Assembly: GCA_030524455.1 (NCBI GenBank)
Contig: JAUNGT010000007.1
Span: forward strand, 26,163-90,162
Direction: 5' to 3'
Origin: Eubacteriales bacterium
GTDB lineage: Bacteria > Bacillota > Clostridia > Lachnospirales > Lachnospiraceae
Length of the DNA stretch: 64,000 nt
Shown: piece by piece, positions 36,949-44,965 of the stretch
How positions within the stretch are numbered: position 1 is the stretch's first letter
Layout of the letters: every line of letters starts with the position of its first letter
Notes under the pieces: model-generated
The model's database searches: none
Told to the model about the DNA's origin: nothing
Seen by the model: only the letters and a program-made list of their open reading frames with translations
Position numbers and translations under genes: made by a program

Positions 36949-37634
36949 TGCGATATACTTTGGAGGAACTGGAAAACAGAATCGGTTATCGGTTCAGAGA
37001 CAAAAGCCTGCTGCGGCAGGCCCTGACCCACAGCTCCTACGCCAACGAGCAAAGGATCAACAAACTGAAAAACTATGAGCGGCTGGAGTTTTTGGGGGAC
37101 GCGGTGCTGGAGCTTATTTCCAGCGATTTTCTGTTCCATGAAAATCCCCGGATGCCGGAGGGCAAGCTGACCAAGCTGCGCTCCTCCATGGTCTGTGAGC
37201 CGGCGCTGGCTTACTGTGCGCGGGATCTGGAGCTGGGGAAATATATGCTTCTCGGCAAGGGCGAGGAGGCCTCCGGCGGGCGGAAACGGGATTCCATCAC
37301 CTCCGACGGGATGGAGGCTGTGATCGGAGCGCTTTACCTGGACGGGGGCCTTTCGGCGGCCCACGATTTCATCCACCGGTTCGTGCTCTCGGATCTGGAG
37401 AACAAAATCCTGTTTTACGACAGTAAGACGGTGCTCCAGGAGCTTTTGCAGGCCGGAGGGGGCGGAAGCTTTTGCTATGACCTGCTTGGCGAGGAGGGCC
37501 CGGATCACGAGAAGAGCTTTCTGGTGGAGGCAAAGCTGGACGGGCGGGTGATCGGCCGGGGCCAGGGACGGACCAAGAAAGCGGCGGAGCAGCAGGCGGC
37601 CTATGAGGCGATCAAAACGCTGCGCAGACGGTAA
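36945..37634 (+). CDS. rnc: Ribonuclease III
   Basis: A 229-residue double-strand-specific endonuclease for rRNA precursors and other RNA. The signature ERLEFLGDAVLELI lies near residue 46, and SDGMEAVIGALYLDGG completes the metal site. A C-terminal dsRNA-binding domain covers about residues 157-226 (DSKTVLQELLQAGGGGSF; GRGQGRTKKAAEQQAA). Its ATG overlaps the acpP stop; a second ATG at 36948 is equally possible. It is followed by smc, as in most Firmicutes. Confidence 0.95.
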   Translation: MMRYTLEELENRIGYRFRDKSLLRQALTHSSYANEQRINKLKNYERLEFLGDAVLELISSDFLFHENPRMPEGKLTKLRSSMVCEPALAYCARDLELGKYMLLGKGEEASGGRKRDSITSDGMEAVIGALYLDGGLSAAHDFIHRFVLSDLENKILFYDSKTVLQELLQAGGGGSFCYDLLGEEGPDHEKSFLVEAKLDGRVIGRGQGRTKKAAEQQAAYEAIKTLRRR

Positions 37635-37646
37635 GGAGCAGTTTGT

Positions 37647-40600
37647 ATGTATTTAAAGAGCATTGAGGTACACGGCTTTAAATCCTTTGCCAACAAGATC
37701 CTGTTTGAGTTCCACAACGGAATCACCGGGATCGTGGGGCCAAACGGCAGCGGAAAGAGTAACGTGGCGGACGCGGTCCGCTGGGTGCTGGGCGAGCAGC
37801 GCATCAAGCAGCTGCGCGGCGCGTCCATGCAGGACGTTATTTTTTCCGGTACCGAATTGAGAAAACCCCTGGGCTATGCCTTTGTGGCGATCACGCTGGA
37901 CAACAGCGACCATCAGCTTGCCATCGATTACGACCAGGTGACGGTGGCCCGCAGGCTCTACCGCTCGGGCGAGAGCGAATATCTGATCAACGGGACGCCC
38001 TGCCGCTTAAAGGATGTCAACGAGCTGTTTTATGATACCGGTATCGGCAAGGAGGGCTATTCGATCATCGGACAGGGCCAGATCGACCGGATTTTGAGCG
38101 GCCGGCCCGAGGAGCGCCGGGAGCTGTTCGACGAGGCGGCGGGGATCGTGAAATTCAAGCGCCGCAAGGACGCCTCCGTCAAAAAGCTGGAATCCGAAAA
38201 GCAGAATCTGGTGCGCGTCACAGATATCCTCTCCGAGCTGGAAAAGCAGGTGGGGCCTCTGGAAAAGCAGGCGGAGAAGGCGAAGGTCTATTTAAAGCAC
38301 AGGGAGGCCTTAAAGACTCTGGATGTCAATGTTTTTTTGCTGGAGAGCGAACAGACCCGGGCAGCGCTGGAGGAGACGGAGAAAAAATATCAGATCGCAG
38401 ACGGCGATTTAAAGGATACGACCGTCCGGTATGAGGGGATTAAGGAGGAATACGAGCGGATCGCGGCCCGGATTGAGGAGCTGGAACAGCGCATGGAGGA
38501 GACCCGCGCAGAGCTGACGGACACCTCCGTCCTGCGGGGCAGGCTGGAGGGCCAGATCGCCGTGCTGCAGGAGAAAATCCGTTCCATCCGCGGAAACGAG
38601 GCGCATCTGGAGAGCCGGCGGGAGACGCTGCAGGGAGAAATTGCGGCCCGTAGCGCGGACCGGGAGAAGCTGGACGCTAAGCGGGCAGAGATCGACGGGC
38701 AGCTTCAGCAGCTTTTGGCTGAGAGAGACAGCGCAGCCGCCCTTCTGGCCGGGCTGCAGGAGCAGATCGACGGCTTAAACCGGGAGATCGAGGACGAAAA
38801 AAACGCCATCATCGGGATGCTCAATGACCGGGCGGCCATCAAGAGCCGGATGGGCCGGCAGGATACCATGCTGGAGCAGGCGCAGATCCGCAGGGCGGAG
38901 TTAAATTCCCGCCTTTTGCGGGTAAAATCCGACGAGGCGGCGCAAAAGGAAAATATCCGGGAGCTGGAACAGGCCTTCGAGGCGGTCTGCGCCCGGATTG
39001 AGGAGCTGAACAACGCCCAGTCCGTTTTGGAGGAGGAAATCTCCGCCGTCCGGGAGGAGATGACGCAGAAGGATCAGCGCCTGCGGGATCTCCAGGTGCT
39101 GTATCATCAGGCCAAGTCCAGGCTGGACGCCCTGAGCAATCTGACGGAGCGCTACGAGGGCTACGGCGGCAGTATCCGCCGCGTGATGGAGCAAAAGGAG
39201 AACAATCCGGGGATCATCGGCGTGGTGGCGGACATCATCAAGGTGGACAAGCGCTACGAGGTGGCGATTGAGACGGCGCTGGGCGGCAGTATCCAGAATA
39301 TCGTCACGGACAGCGAGGAGACGGCCAAGCGGATGATCGGCTATCTGAAGCAGACCCGCGGCGGCCGCGCCACCTTCCTTCCGTTAAACAGTATCAAAAA
39401 CGCGCAGGAATTTCGCCAGAAGGAGGCGTTAAAGGAGCCCGGCGTGCTGGGCCTGGCCCACACGCTGGTGCGCACGGACAGCGCCTACGAGGATGTGGCG
39501 CGTTCGCTTTTGGGGCGGATCGTGGTGGTGGATCAGGTGGACAACGCGACCCGTCTGGCCCGGAAATTCCACTACAGCCTCCGCATCGTGACGCTGGAGG
39601 GCGAATCTCTGGTGCCCGGCGGCGCCATCAGCGGCGGCGCGTTTAAAAACAGCAGCAACCTGCTGGGACGCCGGCGGGAGATGGAGGAGCTGGAGGCGAC
39701 GGTTAAAAAACACCTGTCGGATATCGACGGGCTGTTAAACGACATCGAGCAGACCAAGCAGAGAAGAAACGCCCTGCGGATGGAGCTGGAAAACACCAAG
39801 GCCCGTCTGCAGGAGGCCTTTATCCGGCAGAATACCGCCCGCATAAATGTGCAGGCGGCGCAGGAGAAAAGCACCCAGAACCAGGAGGGAGCGGAGGGCC
39901 TGAAAAAGGAGGAGGGAGAGATCGAGGCTCAGATCCGGCAGCTTCGGCAGGAGAAGGAGGATACCCGGCAGGAGTTGGAGGCCTCCGAGGAGCGGGAAAA
40001 GCAGACCGAGCGGCGCATTGGGAGCCTGACGCAGGAGCTGGAGAAGCGCCGCGCAGAGGAGACGGCACAGACCGCAGTGGTCAACGGACAGGAGCTGCAG
40101 GTGGAGAAGATCCGGCAGCAGCTCGGATTTTTTGAGAGCAACCAAACCCGGCTTGCCGAGGAGACCGGCCGCTATGAGCGGGAGCTTGCCGAGGTGGAGG
40201 AGAGCCTTGTTTTGGGCAGGCAGGAGGCCGGGCAGAAGGAGCAGGATATCGCAAAGCTGCAGGAAACCATCCTTGCCTCTCAGACGTCCCAGTCGGACGC
40301 GCAGGAGCGGCTAAGCAGGGATGCCGGGCAGAAGGAGGAGCTTTCCGGCAAACAGAAACGCTTTTTTGCAGAGCGGGAGGAGCTTTCCGCCCGCATGAGC
40401 GCCCTGGACAAGGAGGTTTACCGCTTAAACGCCCAGCGGGAAAAGCTGGAGGAGTCCATCGAGAGCCGGATCAACTATATGTGGAACGAGTACGAGATCA
40501 CCCTGCGGGACGCGGCGGCTCTGCGGGACGCGGCCCTCACCGACCTGGCCGCCATGAAAAAGGAGGCGCAGGCGGTGCGGGAGGCCATCCGGAAGCTGGG

Positions 40601-41204
40601 CGACGTGAACGTCAATGCCATCGAGGACTATAAGAGCCTGATGGAGCGCTACACCTTTTTGAAGGCCCAGCACGACGATCTGGTGGAGGCGGAAAAGACG
40701 CTGGAGCGGATCATTCTGGAGCTGGACGAGGCTATGCGGCGGCAGTTTAAGGAGAAGTTCGGGGAGATCGGACGGGAGTTTGACAAGGTGTTCAAGGAGC
40801 TTTTCGGCGGCGGAAAGGGAACGCTGGAGCTGATGGAGGATGAGGACATCCTGGAGGCGGGGATCCGCATCATCGCCCAGCCTCCGGGCAAAAAGCTGCA
40901 GAATATGATGCAGCTGTCCGGCGGGGAGAAGGCGCTGACGGCCATCGCGCTGCTGTTTGCGATCCAGAACCTCAAGCCCTCGCCCTTCTGTCTGCTGGAC
41001 GAGATTGAGGCGGCGCTGGACGACAGCAACGTGGGGCGCTTCGCCAAATATTTGCACAAGCTGACGGCCCACACCCAGTTTATCGTGATCACTCACAGAA
41101 GGGGCACGATGGAGGCGGCGGACCGCCTCTATGGTATCACGATGCAGGAGAAGGGCGTGTCCACGCTGGTGAGCGTGAACCTGATTGACAAGGAGCTGAC
41201 ATAA
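37647..41204 (+). CDS. smc: Chromosome segregation protein SMC
   Basis: An 1185-residue condensin ATPase. Walker A GPNGSGKSN is near residue 32. Two long coiled coils (about 165-500 and 680-1000) flank the hinge (VVADIIKVDKRYEVAIETALGG). The C-terminal head has LSGGEKALTAIALLFAI and LLDEIEAALDDSN. It compacts and sorts chromosomes with ScpA and ScpB, which are not in this window. It lies 12 bases after rnc, and ftsY begins 1 base after the stop. Confidence 0.97.
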   Translation: MYLKSIEVHGFKSFANKILFEFHNGITGIVGPNGSGKSNVADAVRWVLGEQRIKQLRGASMQDVIFSGTELRKPLGYAFVAITLDNSDHQLAIDYDQVTVARRLYRSGESEYLINGTPCRLKDVNELFYDTGIGKEGYSIIGQGQIDRILSGRPEERRELFDEAAGIVKFKRRKDASVKKLESEKQNLVRVTDILSELEKQVGPLEKQAEKAKVYLKHREALKTLDVNVFLLESEQTRAALEETEKKYQIADGDLKDTTVRYEGIKEEYERIAARIEELEQRMEETRAELTDTSVLRGRLEGQIAVLQEKIRSIRGNEAHLESRRETLQGEIAARSADREKLDAKRAEIDGQLQQLLAERDSAAALLAGLQEQIDGLNREIEDEKNAIIGMLNDRAAIKSRMGRQDTMLEQAQIRRAELNSRLLRVKSDEAAQKENIRELEQAFEAVCARIEELNNAQSVLEEEISAVREEMTQKDQRLRDLQVLYHQAKSRLDALSNLTERYEGYGGSIRRVMEQKENNPGIIGVVADIIKVDKRYEVAIETALGGSIQNIVTDSEETAKRMIGYLKQTRGGRATFLPLNSIKNAQEFRQKEALKEPGVLGLAHTLVRTDSAYEDVARSLLGRIVVVDQVDNATRLARKFHYSLRIVTLEGESLVPGGAISGGAFKNSSNLLGRRREMEELEATVKKHLSDIDGLLNDIEQTKQRRNALRMELENTKARLQEAFIRQNTARINVQAAQEKSTQNQEGAEGLKKEEGEIEAQIRQLRQEKEDTRQELEASEEREKQTERRIGSLTQELEKRRAEETAQTAVVNGQELQVEKIRQQLGFFESNQTRLAEETGRYERELAEVEESLVLGRQEAGQKEQDIAKLQETILASQTSQSDAQERLSRDAGQKEELSGKQKRFFAEREELSARMSALDKEVYRLNAQREKLEESIESRINYMWNEYEITLRDAAALRDAALTDLAAMKKEAQAVREAIRKLGDVNVNAIEDYKSLMERYTFLKAQHDDLVEAEKTLERIILELDEAMRRQFKEKFGEIGREFDKVFKELFGGGKGTLELMEDEDILEAGIRIIAQPPGKKLQNMMQLSGGEKALTAIALLFAIQNLKPSPFCLLDEIEAALDDSNVGRFAKYLHKLTAHTQFIVITHRRGTMEAADRLYGITMQEKGVSTLVSVNLIDKELT

Positions 41205-41205
41205 A

Positions 41206-42138
41206 ATGGCTGAGGAAAAGAAAGGCTTTTTTGCCCGGTTAAAGGATGGGCTGACCAAGACAAGGAACACGATTGCGCGCGGGCTGGATTCCGTTTTTTC
41301 CGGATATTCCGCCATCGACGAGGATTTTTATGAGGAGCTGGAGGAAACCCTGATTATGGGGGACCTGGGCGTGCGCGCCACCCAGGAGATTCTGGAACGG
41401 CTGCGGGATCAGGTGGACGAGCAGGGAATCTGCGATCCCGAGGACTGCCGCCAGCTTTTGATCGACAGCATTAAGGAGCAGATGAATGTGGGCGAGACGG
41501 CCTATGAGTTTGAGCGTCAGCAGTCGGTGGTTATGGTCATCGGCGTAAACGGCGTGGGAAAGACCACCTCCATCGGCAAGCTGGCGGCCAAGCTAAAGGG
41601 CCAGGGCAGGCGGGTGCTGATCGCCGCGGCGGATACCTTCCGGGCGGCGGCCGGCGGACAGCTTGCCGAGTGGGCCAACCGAGCGGGCGTGGACATGATC
41701 GGGGGCAAGGAAGGCTCTGATCCCGCCAGCGTCATCTACGACGCGGTGAACGCGGCCAGGGCCCGTCACACGGACGTGCTTTTGTGCGATACCGCGGGAC
41801 GGCTGCACAACAAGAAAAACCTGATGGAGGAGCTGCGCAAGATGAACCGGATCATCGACCGGGAATTTCCCGGCGTGCATCGGGAGAATCTGGTGGTTTT
41901 GGACGGCACCACGGGGCAGAACGCGCTGGCTCAGGCCAGGGAGTTCGGGCAGGTGATGGACCTGACCGGCATCATTTTGACGAAGATGGACGGCACGGCA
42001 AAGGGCGGCATCGCGGTGGCGATCCAGTCCGAGCTGCACGTTCCGGTGAAATATATCGGCGTGGGAGAGTCCATCGACGATCTGCAGAAATTTGATCCGG
42101 AGCAGTTTGTGAACGCGATCTTTGACAGAGAGGCGTAA
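41206..42138 (+). CDS. ftsY: Signal recognition particle receptor FtsY
   Basis: A 310-residue SRP GTPase. The P-loop is GVNGVGKTTSIGKLA, G3 is DTAGRLHNKKNLM, and G4 is TKMDGTAKGG. The N domain is short with only a small basic N-terminus (AEEKKGFFARLKDGLTKT), as in Gram-positive FtsY without the long acidic region. It docks ribosome-SRP complexes at the membrane with Ffh, encoded 6 kb downstream. It is cotranscribed with smc. Confidence 0.96.
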   Translation: MAEEKKGFFARLKDGLTKTRNTIARGLDSVFSGYSAIDEDFYEELEETLIMGDLGVRATQEILERLRDQVDEQGICDPEDCRQLLIDSIKEQMNVGETAYEFERQQSVVMVIGVNGVGKTTSIGKLAAKLKGQGRRVLIAAADTFRAAAGGQLAEWANRAGVDMIGGKEGSDPASVIYDAVNAARARHTDVLLCDTAGRLHNKKNLMEELRKMNRIIDREFPGVHRENLVVLDGTTGQNALAQAREFGQVMDLTGIILTKMDGTAKGGIAVAIQSELHVPVKYIGVGESIDDLQKFDPEQFVNAIFDREA

Positions 42139-42148
42139 GGAGGATAGC

Positions 42149-43375
42149 ATGGAAGAAGAAAAAATGCTCACGCTGGAAAAATTTGAGGAGGCGGCGGAGA
42201 CGGTCCGCCGGGTGACACTGGAGACAAAGCTGGTTTACAGCGATTACTTCAGCGAACAGACCGGCGCGAAGGTGTACTTAAAGCCGGAGAATATGCAGTT
42301 TACCGGCGCCTATAAGGTGCGGGGCGCTTATTATAAGATGAGCACCCTCTCCGAGGAGGAGCGGGCCCGGGGCGTGATCACGGCCTCCGCGGGAAACCAC
42401 GCCCAGGGCGTGGCCTATGCGGCAAAGTGCTACGGGGTCAGGGCCACCATCGTGATGCCCACCACGACACCGCTGATCAAGGTTAACCGCACCAAGGGCT
42501 ACGGCGCGGAAGTGGTGCTTTACGGCGACGTTTACGACGAGGCCTGCGCCAAGGCCTACGAGCTGGCGGAGGAGCACGGCTACACCTTTGTGCATCCCTT
42601 CGACGACCTGGCGGTGGCCACCGGACAGGGCACCATCGCCATGGAGATCGTCAAGGAATTGCCGCTGGTGGAATACATTCTGGTACCCATCGGCGGCGGC
42701 GGCCTGGCCACCGGCGTATCCACGCTGGCCAAGCTGCTGAATCCAAAGATCAAGGTCATCGGGGTGGAACCCGCCAACGCAAACTGCATGCAGGTATCCC
42801 TGAAAAACGGCAAGGTGACGACGCTGCCCTCCGTGGCGACCATCGCGGACGGAACGGCGGTCAAGACTCCGGGCGAGAAGATTTTCCCTTATATCCAGAA
42901 AAACCTGGACGACATCATCACCGTGGAGGATACAGAGCTGGTGGGGGCATTTCTGGACATGGTGGAGAACCACAAGATGATCGTGGAAAACTCCGGCCTT
43001 CTGACGGTGGCGGCCCTGAAGCATCTCGATCTGAAAGGCAAAAAGGTGGTTTCCATCTTAAGCGGCGGCAATATGGACGTGATTACCATGTCCTCCGTGG
43101 TGCAGCAGGGACTGATCCTGCGGGGCAGGATCTTTACGGTATCCGTGCTTTTGCCGGACAAGCCGGGCGAACTGAGCAAGGTCGCCGGCGTGGTGGCAAG
43201 AGAGCACGGCAACGTGATCAAACTGTCCCACAACCAGTTCGTCTCCGTTAACCGCAGCGCGGCGGTGGAACTGCGCATCACCATGGAAACCTTCGGCGAG
43301 CAGCATAAAGACGAAATCATGCACGCCCTCGAAGCGGAGGGCTACCGCCCCAAAGTAGTCCAGACAAGCATGTAA
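42149..43375 (+). CDS. ilvA: Threonine ammonia-lyase with ACT domain
   Basis: A 408-residue PLP enzyme making 2-oxobutanoate from threonine. Lys56 in FTGAYKVRGAYYKM binds PLP, SAGNHAQGVAY is the substrate loop, and IGGGGLATG the phosphate cup. The C-terminal ACT domain (about 332-405, VSVLLPDKPGELSKVAGVV) suggests amino-acid feedback. The short C-terminal region is like that of the catabolic-type (TdcB-like) ACT enzymes, so the biosynthetic label ilvA is tentative. TAAGGAGG precedes the ATG, just after ftsY. Confidence 0.9.
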   Translation: MEEEKMLTLEKFEEAAETVRRVTLETKLVYSDYFSEQTGAKVYLKPENMQFTGAYKVRGAYYKMSTLSEEERARGVITASAGNHAQGVAYAAKCYGVRATIVMPTTTPLIKVNRTKGYGAEVVLYGDVYDEACAKAYELAEEHGYTFVHPFDDLAVATGQGTIAMEIVKELPLVEYILVPIGGGGLATGVSTLAKLLNPKIKVIGVEPANANCMQVSLKNGKVTTLPSVATIADGTAVKTPGEKIFPYIQKNLDDIITVEDTELVGAFLDMVENHKMIVENSGLLTVAALKHLDLKGKKVVSILSGGNMDVITMSSVVQQGLILRGRIFTVSVLLPDKPGELSKVAGVVAREHGNVIKLSHNQFVSVNRSAAVELRITMETFGEQHKDEIMHALEAEGYRPKVVQTSM

Positions 43376-43380
43376 TTCAC

Positions 43381-43563
43381 CAGCTCAGCCAGCCGGAAGC
43401 GGAAGGGACAAATCGTGCTTGCACGAATTTGGCCTCTCTGCTTCCGGCTGAGGGAGCGCCACTCTATGAGCAAAAGGAGCCGCCGAAGGCGGCGGAGAGC
43501 GCGCAAGCGCGCAAGACGAACGAGTTCGTCTTTGCGAATGGCGCGTGCTGAGCGTGGCCAGCC
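43381..43563 (+). repeat. Diverged family 1 element, tandem unit E1
   Basis: Left end CAGCTCAGCC and right end TGCTGAGCGTG are degraded versions of the family 1 ends. Hairpin 1 at 43393-43447 has arms CCGGAAGC/GCTTCCGG and tip CGTGCTTGCACG. The GAGGGAGCGCC, ATGAGCA and GACGAACGAGTTCGTC segments are conserved. It begins 6 bases after the ilvA stop. Confidence 0.75.
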
Positions 43564-43569
43564 AAAAAA

Positions 43570-43730
43570 GGAAGCGGAAGGGACAAATCGTGCTTGCACG
43601 AATTTGGCCTCTCTGCTTCCGGCTGAGGGAGCGCCACACTATGAGCAAAAGGAGCCGCCGGAGGCGGCGGAGAGCGCGCAAGACGAACGAGTTCGTCTTT
43701 GCGAATGGCGCGAGCTGAGCGTGGCCAGCC
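43570..43730 (+). repeat. Diverged family 1 element, tandem unit E2
   Basis: Nearly exact direct duplicate of E1 from its GGAAGCGGAAGGG onward, at an offset of 175 bases, but lacking 8 bases (CGCGCAAG) present in E1. It has lost the left end. It stops 30 bases before the next gene. Confidence 0.8.
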
Positions 43731-43760
43731 AAGAAAGCAGAAAAAAGGAGGATTTTAAAA

Positions 43761-44012
43761 ATGTTGGAATTTCGGTATGATACGCAGCTTTTGATTGAGG
43801 GAACGGATCTGGATGAGGATGAGATCAACGATTATATCACGGAGCATTTCAAGGGCGACTGCCTGCTGGCCGTGGGAGACGACGAACTGATCAAGATTCA
43901 TTTCCATACCAATGAGCCCTGGAAGGTGCTGGAGTATTGCTCCACGCTGGGCGAGATTTACGATATTGTGGTGGAGGATATGGACCGTCAGTCCAGGGGC
44001 TTAAAGGGCTGA
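43761..44012 (+). CDS. Stand-alone FakA/YloV C-terminal-like domain
   Basis: An 83-residue protein. FRYDTQLLIEGTDLDEDEI, then CLLAVGDDELIKIHFHTNEPWKVLEYCSTLGEIYDIVVEDM, closely resembles the segment of the fatty-acid kinase FakA (YloV) that follows its DAK2 domain (pattern V-x-DDDLVK-VH-HT-xxPxxVLxYAxxxG). The kinase domain is missing, so this is either a real stand-alone small protein or a remnant. The strong RBS (AAAGGAGG) and open frame favour a live gene. It is next to a ROK kinase gene. Function unknown. Confidence 0.7.
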   Translation: MLEFRYDTQLLIEGTDLDEDEINDYITEHFKGDCLLAVGDDELIKIHFHTNEPWKVLEYCSTLGEIYDIVVEDMDRQSRGLKG

Positions 44013-44044
44013 GCCGGTAAACGGGTACCACCGGAGAGGGAGCT

Positions 44045-44959
44045 ATGGAGGAATCAAAATTTATCTGTATCGACATCGGCGGGACAGCGATCAAGCACGG
44101 CGTGATGAGTGAAAGCCTGGAATTTCTGGAGAGCGGGTCCGCAGCGACGCCGAAGTCGGGCGGGCCGGGGATTTTGGAGACCGTGATCCGCCAGGCACGG
44201 ATTTATCGGGAGGCCTATCCGGATGCGAAGGCGGTCTGCATGTCCAGTACCGGCATCATCGACTCGGATCAGGGGCTGATGCTGGAGTCCAACGAAAGCC
44301 TGGTTCCCCATTACACGGGAATGCGGATTACGGAGCAGGTAAGGAACGCGGTGGGCCTGCCCTGCTTTATTGAAAATGACGTGAACTGCGCCGCCATGGC
44401 GGAGTGCGTTGCAGGGGCGGCCAGGGGATACGAATCCGCCCTGATGCTCACGATCGGAACCGGGATCGGCGGCGCTTTTGTGGAAAAGGGAAAGCTGCTC
44501 AAGGGATATACCTACAGCGCCTGCGAGGTGGGCTATCTTCATATGAGGGACGAGACAGGGCAGGAGAGCACCTTTGAGGAGCTGGCGGCCACCTCCGTCC
44601 TGGTGGCGCGGACGGCGCGGCGGCTTGACCGGACGGAGGAGATTTCGGGAAAATGGATCTTTGACCAGGCCCAGGCCGGAAATTCAGTCTGCCGGGAGGA
44701 GATCGACCGGATGTGCGCTGTCCTTGCGGAGGGGATCGCCAACCTGTGTTATGTGGTCAACCCGCAGATTGTCGTGATCGGCGGCGGGATCTCCGTGCGG
44801 GAGGACTGGCTGCGTCCCAGGCTGGAGGCAGGGCTTGACCGCTTCCTGATCCCCGCTGTCCGGCAGAAAACGGAGCTGGGCTTTGCGCGCTTCCGTAACC
44901 ACGCCGGGATGATTGGCGCCTGCTGCGCTGCGGGAGTGCTGAAGGATTCCGCTTTGTAA
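44045..44959 (+). CDS. ROK-family sugar kinase or regulator-like protein
   Basis: A 304-residue ROK protein. The N-terminal ICIDIGGTAIKHGV is the ATP phosphate loop, ENDVNCAAMAE holds the catalytic Asp, and LTIGTGIGGAF and VVIGGGIS complete the site. There is no N-terminal helix-turn-helix, so it is a kinase, probably for glucose, N-acetylmannosamine or another hexose. The usual zinc-binding Cys cluster after EVGYLHM is missing. It starts 32 bases after the small FakA-like gene and ends 6 bases from the convergent MATE fusion gene, with no terminator between. Confidence 0.87.
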   Translation: MEESKFICIDIGGTAIKHGVMSESLEFLESGSAATPKSGGPGILETVIRQARIYREAYPDAKAVCMSSTGIIDSDQGLMLESNESLVPHYTGMRITEQVRNAVGLPCFIENDVNCAAMAECVAGAARGYESALMLTIGTGIGGAFVEKGKLLKGYTYSACEVGYLHMRDETGQESTFEELAATSVLVARTARRLDRTEEISGKWIFDQAQAGNSVCREEIDRMCAVLAEGIANLCYVVNPQIVVIGGGISVREDWLRPRLEAGLDRFLIPAVRQKTELGFARFRNHAGMIGACCAAGVLKDSAL

Positions 44960-44965
44960 GAGAGT

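Noticed and set aside
43381..43730. CRISPR array
   Set aside because: Only two long units with hairpins and no short regular repeats, spacers or cas genes.
43342..43828. Open frames in both directions through the tandem repeats
   Set aside because: They translate repeat hairpins, appear in duplicate and have no family match or RBS.
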